Assembly: GCA_965603355.1 (NCBI GenBank)
Contig: CBFDCQ010000037.1
Coordinates: forward strand, 1 to 30,415
DNA: 30,415 bases
Reading direction: 5' to 3'
Origin: CBFDCQ01 sp965603355
Lineage (GTDB): Bacteria; Hydrogenedentota; CAZGCA01; CBFDCQ01
Shown: positions 17,550 to 24,390 of the stretch, one piece after another
Numbering within the stretch: position 1 is the first letter of the stretch
Layout of the letters: each line of letters starts with the position of its first letter
Translations under genes and position numbers: made by a program
Notes under the pieces: generated by a model
Told to the model about the DNA's origin: nothing
What the model saw: the letters and a program-made list of their open reading frames with translations, nothing else
Database searches by the model: none

Positions 17550-18977
17550 ATGCAGAAACGTAAGAGTAACGTGGCAATCGTGCTGGGTATTGTGGCGCTG
17601 GCGTTGGTGATGATCTTCGCCGGGGTGTGGTTCGCGACGGAGCAGCACCGTACCGCAAGCGTGGCACAGGTCCGGCAGCCCCCGGCGATAGACGCATTTC
17701 GGGAACTACATTCCTTGGTTTTCGCGGGACTCTCGCCGCCTGATGAATCGCCGGAGACCGTGAGCCGGGATTTGGAATTCAGCCGCCTGTTTCAGGGTAC
17801 GCCGGAGGATTGGGCGGAGACTGTTGCAAGATATGACCGCCTGTTAGCCAACGAGCAGGCGGTTTCAGCTTCCATCAGCCAGGAGTTGTCGGAGATACTG
17901 TATGAAAAGGAGCCCGAGGAGTGGACTGAAGAAGAGAAGTCGAAGGTCGCGGATTTCATACTGGCAAATCAGGACATCGTGCGCGAGATCCGGTCCATGG
18001 CGGCGCGTGGTGCGCCGGTCCATCCGCTCGATCTCAGGAAAGGTTTCGAGGTCGAGCTCCCGCACCTTGCGCGGTTGCGGTCATGCGCGAGGCTGCTGCG
18101 TCAAGACGCCATCGTCAAGGCGATGCAGGGCAACAAGGCTGAGGCCGTTGAGGATATAATTGCCGGAATGAAGCTTGGGGATGCCTTAAAACCGGAACCT
18201 ATCCTCATCTCGCAACTGGTCCGAATAGCAATCTACAGAATCATGTATCAGGCGGTGCAGGACTGTCTTAACGGCGGCGACCTTTCGCCGGAACTCATTC
18301 GGGAACTCCTGGACCGCATGGCTCAAAGTGACAACCGACAGGCGTTCGCGGACGCACTGGCGGGCGAGGCATATATGGGGCTCGACGCCTTCTCGGATAT
18401 GCGAGCCGGCATAGTGAGTACTGTTCAAATGGTATCTGCAGGTGGAACCAGCACCGGCCAGGTTATAGGCGAGCGGGCCTTCTTATTGTTGTATGGAAGT
18501 CCGCTGGGACGCCCGCTGATGAATCTGGACGAAGCCTCGTACGCGGATATTATGAGCCGGTTTGCCTCCGCTGCCGAGCTTGTATACTACCGTGCTGCGC
18601 AGGAGCTTGCCTCGGCAGATAAAGAGATACAGCTCTTACCGCGTGCCCGGGTCCTGACGAAGGTACTTGCCCCTGCTTTGGCTCGGGCGTGCGAGGCACA
18701 AGCGCGTCACGAAGTTATGCTCGACCTGGCCCAGCTTGGTCTATTGATTGAGCAGTACAAGGCGCGTAACGACCTTTTTCCAGGAGCACTTGACGATATT
18801 GCCTCCGAACTTGGCGGTTCCTTGCCGGTCGATCCGTACACCGGCGGCCGGTACCATTACCGGCCTTCTGCGGATACGTTTCTTCTGTACAGCGTCGGCC
18901 GCAACCTTCGCGACGATGGCGGCAAACACGATTTCATGGGTGGCGACATCGTCTGGCGCGGGAAAGAGGAGCGCTGA
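17550..18977 (+). CDS. Membrane-anchored protein with GspG-like C-terminal domain, tandem copy 2
   Basis: Paralogue of the preceding gene, 475 residues, 69 bases downstream and probably co-transcribed. It has the same layout: basic N-terminus, single TM helix at ~9-28, helical body with long stretches identical to copy 1 (for example REIRSMAARGAPV and HLARLRS-like segments), and a GspG-like C-terminal domain (about 392-474) ending RGKEER. A GGGGAGG ribosome binding site precedes the ATG. The copies diverge most around residues 95-125 and 285-325, where this copy has a few extra residues. The conserved ending makes this copy the likely ancestral form of the C-terminus. Function unknown; similar proteins are, as I recall, common as hypothetical proteins in planctomycete-like genomes. 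Confidence 0.85.
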   Translation: MQKRKSNVAIVLGIVALALVMIFAGVWFATEQHRTASVAQVRQPPAIDAFRELHSLVFAGLSPPDESPETVSRDLEFSRLFQGTPEDWAETVARYDRLLANEQAVSASISQELSEILYEKEPEEWTEEEKSKVADFILANQDIVREIRSMAARGAPVHPLDLRKGFEVELPHLARLRSCARLLRQDAIVKAMQGNKAEAVEDIIAGMKLGDALKPEPILISQLVRIAIYRIMYQAVQDCLNGGDLSPELIRELLDRMAQSDNRQAFADALAGEAYMGLDAFSDMRAGIVSTVQMVSAGGTSTGQVIGERAFLLLYGSPLGRPLMNLDEASYADIMSRFASAAELVYYRAAQELASADKEIQLLPRARVLTKVLAPALARACEAQARHEVMLDLAQLGLLIEQYKARNDLFPGALDDIASELGGSLPVDPYTGGRYHYRPSADTFLLYSVGRNLRDDGGKHDFMGGDIVWRGKEER

Positions 18978-19052
18978 CCGGACGGCACAAGGGCAGCGGT
19001 CGGGTAGGGGAGAAAACAAGGTGGCGATGAAGCGCGGCTAGTCGGTTCCTTG

Positions 19053-19081
19053 TTGACATGCATGGCACGTTATGGTACGTT
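19053..19081 (+). promoter_or_regulatory. Candidate promoter of acyl-CoA dehydrogenase gene
   Basis: A perfect TTGACA (19053-19058) is followed after 17 bases by TACGTT (19076-19081), a weak -10. The heptamer ACGTTAT occurs twice ten bases apart (19067-19073 and 19077-19083) across the spacer and -10, which could be a regulator site. Confidence 0.4.
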
Positions 19082-19168
19082 ATTAGGTAGTTACAATTGT
19101 TCAGTTTAGCATTCGACACCGGGGCCAAAATAAACGCCATCTAACCAACGAGAGGGAAAACCGCTACA

Positions 19169-20317
19169 ATGATCAGTTTCTCACTTACCGAAGAACAGGA
19201 GATGTTAAGGCAGGAGGCGCGCAAGTTTGCCCAGAGGGAGATCGTGCCTGTCGCGGCGCAGCACGACAGGAGCGGCGAGTTCCCGCGCGATATCGTTCAG
19301 AAAGCTTTCGACATGGGCCTTATGAACGATGTGGTTCCTGAGGAATACGGTGGACCTGGAACCTCATACGTGGACAGTTGCATTATTTCCGAGGAGTTGG
19401 CTGCAGGCTGCGCTGCTGTGGCCACGACCGTCATGGCGAACTCGCTCGCCTTGACTCCGCTAGCGCTCGCAGGTTCCGACGAGCAGAAGAAGCGTTTCCT
19501 CCCGCCGATGTGCGAGAAGCTTGAGTTTGCGGCTTTCTGTCTCACGGAACCCGGCGCCGGTTCAGACGTGGGCGCCATTTCTACCACGGCAGTGCGCGAC
19601 GGCGACCACTATGTGATAAACGGCACGAAACATTTCATAACCAACGGGGGCGTAGCCGGCTTGTACACTGTGTTCGCGTCCACCGACAGGAGCAGGGGCG
19701 CCAGAGGGCTCAGCGCCATCGTGGTCAAGAAAGACGAGACGCCGGGCGTTTCGACCGGAAAGGAGCTGGACAAGATGGGGCAGTCCGCGTCCAACACTAC
19801 GGAGGTCGTTTTTGAGGATGCCCGCGTGCCTGTTGAGAACCGTCTCGGTAGAGAGGGTCAGGGGTTCAAGATCGCTATGATGACGTTCGACACGACGCGT
19901 CCGGTTGTCGCGGCGGTTTCTGTGGGCGTTGCCAGAGCCGCGTACGAGTACGCGGTGGAGTATCTGAAGGGGCGGGTCCAGTTTGGAGCCCCACTTTCCA
20001 AGAACCAGGCGATCCAGTTCAAGGTCGCTGACATGGCTATAAAGATCGCTGCAGCACGGCTGCTGGCATGGCACGCGGCGTGGATGATGGACAACGGAAT
20101 GCAGCAATCCAAAGAGGCGGCTATTGCGAAAGCGTTTGCAGCCGACGCTGCCATGGAGATAACGACGAGCGCTGTGCAGTTGTTCGGAGGATACGGGTAC
20201 TCGAAGGAGTATCCGGTGGAAAAACTGATGCGCGATGCGAAGCTTCTCCAGATTTACGAAGGAACATCGGAGATATTGAGACTTGTCGTTGGCAGAAATG
20301 TGTTTAAAGGCAAGTGA
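19169..20317 (+). CDS. Acyl-CoA dehydrogenase (FAD-dependent, short/medium-chain type)
   Basis: Flavoenzyme that introduces the alpha-beta double bond in acyl-CoA thioesters, passing electrons to electron-transfer flavoprotein. Length 382 is typical of the family. The first signature is CLTEPGAGSDVGA at 124-136 with FITNG at 156-160; the second is in 338-370, with LFGGYGYSKEYPVEKLMRDA and IYEGTSEI, where Glu364 matches the catalytic base of medium-chain and butyryl-CoA dehydrogenases. Substrate chain length cannot be read from the sequence. It is followed 72 bases later by an SCP-2 lipid carrier and probably shares its transcript, fitting fatty-acid or branched-chain acyl-CoA oxidation. The ribosome binding site is weak (AGAGGG). 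Confidence 0.95.
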   Translation: MISFSLTEEQEMLRQEARKFAQREIVPVAAQHDRSGEFPRDIVQKAFDMGLMNDVVPEEYGGPGTSYVDSCIISEELAAGCAAVATTVMANSLALTPLALAGSDEQKKRFLPPMCEKLEFAAFCLTEPGAGSDVGAISTTAVRDGDHYVINGTKHFITNGGVAGLYTVFASTDRSRGARGLSAIVVKKDETPGVSTGKELDKMGQSASNTTEVVFEDARVPVENRLGREGQGFKIAMMTFDTTRPVVAAVSVGVARAAYEYAVEYLKGRVQFGAPLSKNQAIQFKVADMAIKIAAARLLAWHAAWMMDNGMQQSKEAAIAKAFAADAAMEITTSAVQLFGGYGYSKEYPVEKLMRDAKLLQIYEGTSEILRLVVGRNVFKGK

Positions 20318-20328
20318 TGCCGGTTTGG

Positions 20329-20374
20329 CGCGCTCGTGAGAGGATGCGAGCGCGGACCGCCCCCGGTGGCGGTC
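20329..20374 (+). other. Two tandem hairpins between dehydrogenase and SCP-2 genes
   Basis: Two adjacent stems: CGCGCTCG (20329-20336) with CGAGCGCG (20347-20354), then GACCGCC (20355-20361) with GGCGGTC (20368-20374). No T-tract follows. They may adjust relative expression or mRNA stability of the two genes. Confidence 0.5.
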
Positions 20375-20389
20375 AGGAAAGAAAGGGGG

Positions 20390-20722
20390 ATGAGAGTTTT
20401 GGCAGAAACGGTAAAAGAGTACTTCGACCAGATCGCCAACAGCTTCAATAGCGCGAACGCCGCAGGAATGACCGCGACGTACCAGTTTGACATAACTGGT
20501 GAGGGCGGCGGAAAGTGGTTCGCCAAGATTGAGAACGGAGTTCTGACGTCCGGCGAAGGAGACGCCGAAAGCGCAGACTGTACCGTCACGGTATCAGCCG
20601 GCGATTGGCTCGACATTCTGAACGGGAAGCTTAATGGTCAGATGGCATTCATGGCCGGCAAGCTGAAGATTGCGGGGGACATGAGCCTGGCGATGAAGCT
20701 GAATTCACTGTTTATGGCGTGA
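20390..20722 (+). CDS. SCP-2 sterol/lipid carrier domain protein
   Basis: Small soluble protein of about 110 residues consisting of a single SCP-2 domain, which binds acyl-CoA or other lipids in a hydrophobic pocket. Seen: TYQFDITGEGGGKWFAKIEN, the TVTVSAGDWLDILNGKLNGQMAFMAGKLKIAGDM core (read as two adjoining segments) and a C-terminal LAMKLNSLF helix, all standard for the family. The start is taken as ATG at 20390; an in-frame TTG at 20399 has AAGGGGG nine bases upstream and may be the true start. It follows the acyl-CoA dehydrogenase and ends just before an intrinsic terminator, so the two probably act together in acyl-CoA handling. Confidence 0.9.
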   Translation: MRVLAETVKEYFDQIANSFNSANAAGMTATYQFDITGEGGGKWFAKIENGVLTSGEGDAESADCTVTVSAGDWLDILNGKLNGQMAFMAGKLKIAGDMSLAMKLNSLFMA

Positions 20723-20751
20723 CTATGAGCCAGAACAGAAGGTAACGTTCG

Positions 20752-20798
20752 GAGCGGGAGAGGGACGGGTTCGCTGTCGCTTTCCCGCTCGTTTTTTT
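20752..20798 (+). terminator. Intrinsic terminator after SCP-2 gene
   Basis: GAGCGGGA (20752-20759) pairs with TCCCGCTC (20783-20790) and is followed by seven T (20792-20798). It closes the dehydrogenase/SCP-2 transcript. Confidence 0.85.
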
Positions 20799-20804
20799 GT
20801 GTCG

Positions 20805-20834
20805 TTGTGCTCCCGACGGCCGAGGTGATAGAAT
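20805..20834 (+). promoter_or_regulatory. Candidate extended -10 promoter of HAD phosphatase gene
   Basis: TAGAAT at 20829-20834 is preceded by TGA, an extended -10 element, with a weak TTGTGC -35 at 20805-20810 (18-base spacer). It lies directly after the terminator and ~80 bases before the gene start. Confidence 0.45.
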
Positions 20835-20912
20835 GAAGATACTTGTCGGGATAGGTTGAGGAATTAGGCTGCGCTGCAAGAGCAAGACCAGCCCAAGGAA
20901 GGGTTTATTCGA

Positions 20913-21632
20913 GTGAAACTTGAGGGAATCATCTTTGACGTTGACGGTGTTATAGCAGAGACGGAGAACATTCATCGCAAAGCATACAATGCGATGTTCG
21001 AGAGGGTAGGGATAGACGTCCAATGGTCACCTGCGGGCTACGCGGTGCGTCTCGTACAGGTGGGGAGAACCAAGCTTCAGCCGGTCGTTGAGGAGATCGA
21101 TGTACCGGACAAGGCCGCGTACGTGAAACAGCTGCACGGCGTCAAGAGAGGTATTTACGAGGAAATGCTCGACCGGCTGGCCGCCGAGGGGAGGCTCGCG
21201 CCGCGACCCGGCGTGGTGAGGTTGATTCGCGAAGCGGTACAGAGCGGAACGAAGCTCGGCCTGGCGACTGTCAGCCCGCGCGAAAGCTCCACCAAGCTGC
21301 TGCGGCATGTACTCGGGGAATCCCTTCTCGATGAGTTCGCCTCATTCCACACGGGTTGCGATGTGGAGCGTTACAAGCCCGCCCCCGACATTTACTGTAT
21401 GGTGTCCGCGCAGTTGGGCACAGATGTCGCGCGGACAGTTGCTATTGAGGATACCCGGCACGGTCTGGAATCAGCGAAATCCGCCGGTCTTAAGTGTGTT
21501 GTGACTCCCAGCGAATACACCGTTGGCGAGCAGTTCCAGGGCGCGGACCTTATTGTGCCCGACCTGGACCATTTCAGCGACGAGAGACCGGTTGACCTTG
21601 CCGTGCTGAACAGTCTGGTGGACAGCGTCTGA
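20913..21632 (+). CDS. CbbY-like HAD family phosphatase/phosphoglucomutase
   Basis: HAD-superfamily subfamily IA enzyme of 239 residues. Motif I is FDVDGV with nucleophile Asp9 and acid/base Asp11; DGVIAETENIHRKAYN matches the CbbY type. Motif II Ser is near 121 (TVSPRES), motif III Lys155 (RYKPAPDIY) and motif IV Glu179-Asp180 (IEDTRHGLESAK). The C-terminal VVTPSEYT-F-GADLIVPDL also resembles CbbY. CbbY proteins remove phosphate from sugar bisphosphates such as xylulose-1,5-bisphosphate, and close relatives are beta-phosphoglucomutases; the real substrate cannot be told here. The start is GTG at 20913 with AAGGAAGG upstream. The methyltransferase gene follows after 46 bases. No Rubisco gene lies nearby. 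Confidence 0.88.
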   Translation: MKLEGIIFDVDGVIAETENIHRKAYNAMFERVGIDVQWSPAGYAVRLVQVGRTKLQPVVEEIDVPDKAAYVKQLHGVKRGIYEEMLDRLAAEGRLAPRPGVVRLIREAVQSGTKLGLATVSPRESSTKLLRHVLGESLLDEFASFHTGCDVERYKPAPDIYCMVSAQLGTDVARTVAIEDTRHGLESAKSAGLKCVVTPSEYTVGEQFQGADLIVPDLDHFSDERPVDLAVLNSLVDSV

Positions 21633-21678
21633 ATAGTTGATTCAGTAACGGAGAACCGGCTGGAGGCGTATTCAAGGC

Positions 21679-22314
21679 ATGCGTGACTATGGGTGTTTCT
21701 GGGCGGAACAGTACGACCTGGTGGTTCAGAGGGACAACTGGTTTTACAGGGACTACGCGGCCATACTGCGTGAGCTTGCCGGCCTCGTGCTTGAAAGCAC
21801 GGATGTCGACTCGCTGATAATCCAGCTTGGCGTCGGCACAGCTAATCTCACCGCCTTGCTCCTCGGGAAACGAAACGTGGTAGGCGTGGAGCCTTCCGGT
21901 GAGATGGCGAGAATAGCGCGACGCAGGTGTCCGGGTCTGAGCGTTGTCGGCAGCGGGCTCAGGGAGTTGCCGCTTCGCAAAGCATCCGTTGATGCAGTCG
22001 TTTCCGCATACACTTGGCATCAGTTGTCGCCGGAAGACAGAGTTGACAGCGTCAGCGAGATGAGAAGGGTGCTGCGACCCGGCGGACAGGTCGTCGTGGC
22101 AGACGTGATGTTCCGGGACGCCGCGTCTGAGCGTTCCATGCGTGGACAGCTTGAGCAGGCGGGAGAGAGGGCAAGGCTGGCTCTTCTTGACAGTGAGTTG
22201 GAAGAGTATCCGCTGTTGTCGGACCTGCGTGTCGAGTTCGGCAGGTTCGGATTCAGTTTTTCAGGGAAACAACGAACCGAGCTGGTCTGGCTTTTCCGCG
22301 CCAAGCTGCTGTAG
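21679..22314 (+). CDS. Class I SAM-dependent methyltransferase, YrrT-like
   Basis: Soluble methyltransferase of 211 residues. Motif I is LIIQLGVGTANLT (46-58); the acidic residue common before the glycine loop is Gln49, as the loop resembles the FGVGTGNLT of Bacillus YrrT. Motif post-I has GVEPSGEMARIA with Glu71, which would bind the ribose. VVSAYTWHQL (108-116) and VLRPGGQVVVADVMF (131-145) follow, as in YrrT, and the C-terminal LVWLF also fits. YrrT in Bacillus is encoded with methionine-to-cysteine genes, but none lie here, so the substrate is open. GGAGG lies 12 bases before the ATG. It is the last plus-strand gene and converges on the HDOD-GGDEF gene. Confidence 0.85.
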   Translation: MRDYGCFWAEQYDLVVQRDNWFYRDYAAILRELAGLVLESTDVDSLIIQLGVGTANLTALLLGKRNVVGVEPSGEMARIARRRCPGLSVVGSGLRELPLRKASVDAVVSAYTWHQLSPEDRVDSVSEMRRVLRPGGQVVVADVMFRDAASERSMRGQLEQAGERARLALLDSELEEYPLLSDLRVEFGRFGFSFSGKQRTELVWLFRAKLL

Positions 22315-22428
22315 GTCGGGCGCAGACACGATCACTTGGCGGCACCGTGCCATAGTGCGCCTTCTACCGCTCCCTGGAAGGTTGGGTTTGATGAATCGCC
22401 CTTCCGCAGCCGCTGAGGCACGTTACCG

Positions 22429-23979
22429 CTAGCTTTCTCTGTCGGACCGCCACAGTGAGACGCAGTTTTTGCCGGCAGACTTCGACTGGTACATTGCCTT
22501 GTCCGCACGCTCCAGGAGCCTGTCGACGGTGATGGATTTTCCCGGTGGCTCCCACGCTGCGACACCCACACTGGCGGTGAGGCTCGCCGGCGGACGACCG
22601 GGGTCAAGCTGGATCGGCGTTTCCTCGACCGACCGGCGTATTCGCTCCGCAATCAGCATGGCAGCTTCAGCCTTGGTCTCGACGAGTGCCGCTACGAACT
22701 CCTCTCCGCCGTGGCGCGCCACGACGTCGGCACCGCGCACTTCGTGTTTTAGGATGTTCGCGAAGTGCCTCAACGCAGCATCTCCCTCCAAATGTCCGAA
22801 CTGGTCGTTCACGGCCTTGAAATTGTCAACGTCGATGAACAGTATCGCAATCGGGTGGCTGTACCGTGCGCACCGTTCCAGTTCCCGCTCGAGGAAAGCC
22901 TCAATCGACCGCCGGTTCGCCAGATCGGTGAGTTCGTCTTTCCGCGCCTCGTCGAGCAGCTTGTTATTTGCGATACGCAACTGTTCGGAAAGCTTGTGTG
23001 TCTCCTCCCTGGCAGCCTTTAACTGTCTGACAAGCTGTTCTTGTTCGATTGCGATGTCGCCCAGCGCCAGGTTCGCTTTTTGGAGAATGCCCTCGTATGT
23101 ACCGGGTCGGGGAGCAGTCATCTCGAAAAGCGCGGCCGTCTCTTCGACCTTCTTGTCCACCCGGCACATCAGCGCCTCGAGCTCCTCGGGCGAGATATCG
23201 AAGTAACGCGATGCGATTTCCTTGAGTTCCTTCAGCAACTTATGGTCGCCTTCGTAAGCGTATAACCATTCTCCCAATCGTGCGGCCAGGTACTGCACGC
23301 GAATTGCGAGAAGCATCTGTTCATCAGCGCTTTGCGCCTTGTCCGGTGCGTGATGGTACAGCGCGGGCGTGCTCAGAGACGGCGGCAGGTTCCACTTGTC
23401 GAACAGCAGTCTTGCGACCTCAAGATGGTCCATGCCAAGGTGTTCTCTCTCATCTTCAAGCGAGGGGGCAAGTTTGTCCTTGGCCTTGGCGACGACGCGC
23501 GCATACACCTGCGGGACGCAGTGCGCGAGCGCCATCACGCCTACATCCTGTAGCAGACCGGAAAGGAAGGCCTCCTCCTCGGTCCGCAATCCCACAATCA
23601 GTGCGAACTCCCGCGCCGCGATAGCCGTGTCGAGCGACCGGGTCCAGAACGCGGGATAGTCGAACTGAGACGTCTTTTTTCTCGGGACCGCGCTCAGTAT
23701 CGAGAAACTGAGGGTAAGCGAGCGCGTCGCACGAGCGCCGAGCACGACGAGCGCCTGTGATATCGTGCTTATCTCGCGCGGGAACCCGTAGAAGGCTGAG
23801 TTGACCACGCGCAAGACCTTTGCCGTGAGCGACACGTCCTTGCTGATGAGGGTCGCAACCTCGTTGAAGTCAACGTCCTCCCACTCCGTTATGGACAACA
23901 ATTCTGCCGCCACAGTGGGCATGGTGGGCAGATGCGCTGATTCAGCCAGAATCTTCTTGATGTCTGCATCGTTCATCAC
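22429..23979 (-). CDS. HDOD-GGDEF regulator (putative diguanylate cyclase)
   Basis: Cytoplasmic signalling protein of 516 residues. An HDOD domain spans about 15-215 (LPTMPTVAAELLSI, VLRVVNSAFYG). A coiled-coil linker (295-345) leads to a GGDEF domain (348-510) with DELTDLANRR, FIDVDNFKAVND-FGH, the catalytic GGEEF at 424-428 and ASVGVA. The inhibitory I-site RxxD is present as RGAD at 415-418, five residues before GGEEF, so active c-di-GMP synthesis with product inhibition is expected. The start is GTG at 23979 (nine bases after GGAGGAG) or the next codon, ATG at 23976. It lies 114 bases after the pilus-type operon and reads the same way, so it may tune pilus or secretion activity through c-di-GMP. 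Confidence 0.93.
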   Translation of the reverse strand: MMNDADIKKILAESAHLPTMPTVAAELLSITEWEDVDFNEVATLISKDVSLTAKVLRVVNSAFYGFPREISTISQALVVLGARATRSLTLSFSILSAVPRKKTSQFDYPAFWTRSLDTAIAAREFALIVGLRTEEEAFLSGLLQDVGVMALAHCVPQVYARVVAKAKDKLAPSLEDEREHLGMDHLEVARLLFDKWNLPPSLSTPALYHHAPDKAQSADEQMLLAIRVQYLAARLGEWLYAYEGDHKLLKELKEIASRYFDISPEELEALMCRVDKKVEETAALFEMTAPRPGTYEGILQKANLALGDIAIEQEQLVRQLKAAREETHKLSEQLRIANNKLLDEARKDELTDLANRRSIEAFLERELERCARYSHPIAILFIDVDNFKAVNDQFGHLEGDAALRHFANILKHEVRGADVVARHGGEEFVAALVETKAEAAMLIAERIRRSVEETPIQLDPGRPPASLTASVGVAAWEPPGKSITVDRLLERADKAMYQSKSAGKNCVSLWRSDRES

Positions 23980-24037
23980 TTGAGCTATCTCCTCCCGAGC
24001 AGCCGATGGTGCAGCCTACCATTCTCCTCCGTTGTGT

Positions 24038-24053
24038 GGGCGTAAAAACGCCC
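24038..24053. other. Small hairpin between coiled-coil gene and HDOD-GGDEF gene
   Basis: GGGCGT and ACGCCC form 6-bp arms around AAAA (plus strand reading). No T-run follows the stem on the minus strand, so read-through into the HDOD-GGDEF gene seems possible. Confidence 0.35.
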
Positions 24054-24093
24054 CGTCTTCTCCCCAAAAATCCTCGGCGAATAATGTTCGATT

Positions 24094-24390
24094 CTACTTC
24101 TCCTTCAGAAGACTCGTCAGATTCGCGTTCAGCTTGTCGAGTTCCTCGGCGATCCTGTCGAGTTTCTGTCCGTTTTCACGCAGTGTCCCGTTGATTTCCG
24201 TGAGGGACCTCAGGGTCCGGTCGCCACCCTTCAAGAAGGATTCGGGAACACTCTTGATCGTGTCCCGGGTGAATTCCTCAGCCGCGTTTGCCCGGTTGGC
24301 AACGTACGAATTGGTGGCAACCAGGGCGACAAGGTTGAACAATACAACCGCTGCTATCGCGGCCACGACAATGTTTCGGGACCTCACCAT
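24094..24390 (-). CDS. Small single-TM coiled-coil protein beside secretin
   Basis: A 98-residue protein I do not recognise. It has a basic start (MVRSRN), one TM helix (about 7-26, VVAAIAAVVLFNLVALVA) and a C-terminal amphipathic helix (about 62-98, EINGTLRENGQKLDRIAEEL then LNANLTSLLKEK) with heptad-like spacing of Leu and Ile. The gene overlaps the secretin stop by seven bases and has a strong AGGAGGAA ribosome binding site, so it is real and translationally coupled. The position suggests a small accessory of the pilus-type machine, for instance an inner-membrane link; this is inference. Confidence 0.8.
   Translation of the reverse strand: MVRSRNIVVAAIAAVVLFNLVALVATNSYVANRANAAEEFTRDTIKSVPESFLKGGDRTLRSLTEINGTLRENGQKLDRIAEELDKLNANLTSLLKEK

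Noticed and set aside
16008..18977. Tandem pair as type IV pilins or T2SS major pseudopilins
   Set aside because: The prepilin peptidase motif (Gly then Phe-Thr-Leu-Ile-Glu) is missing, and the GspG-like part sits at the C-terminus of a ~480-residue protein.
22315..22428. Possible bidirectional terminator between the converging methyltransferase and HDOD-GGDEF genes
   Set aside because: Only a short GGCAC/GTGCC pairing is present and no T-tract on either strand.
24038..24053. Hairpin as terminator of the pilus-type operon
   Set aside because: The 6-bp stem has no following U-run on the minus strand, so it was listed only as a small hairpin.
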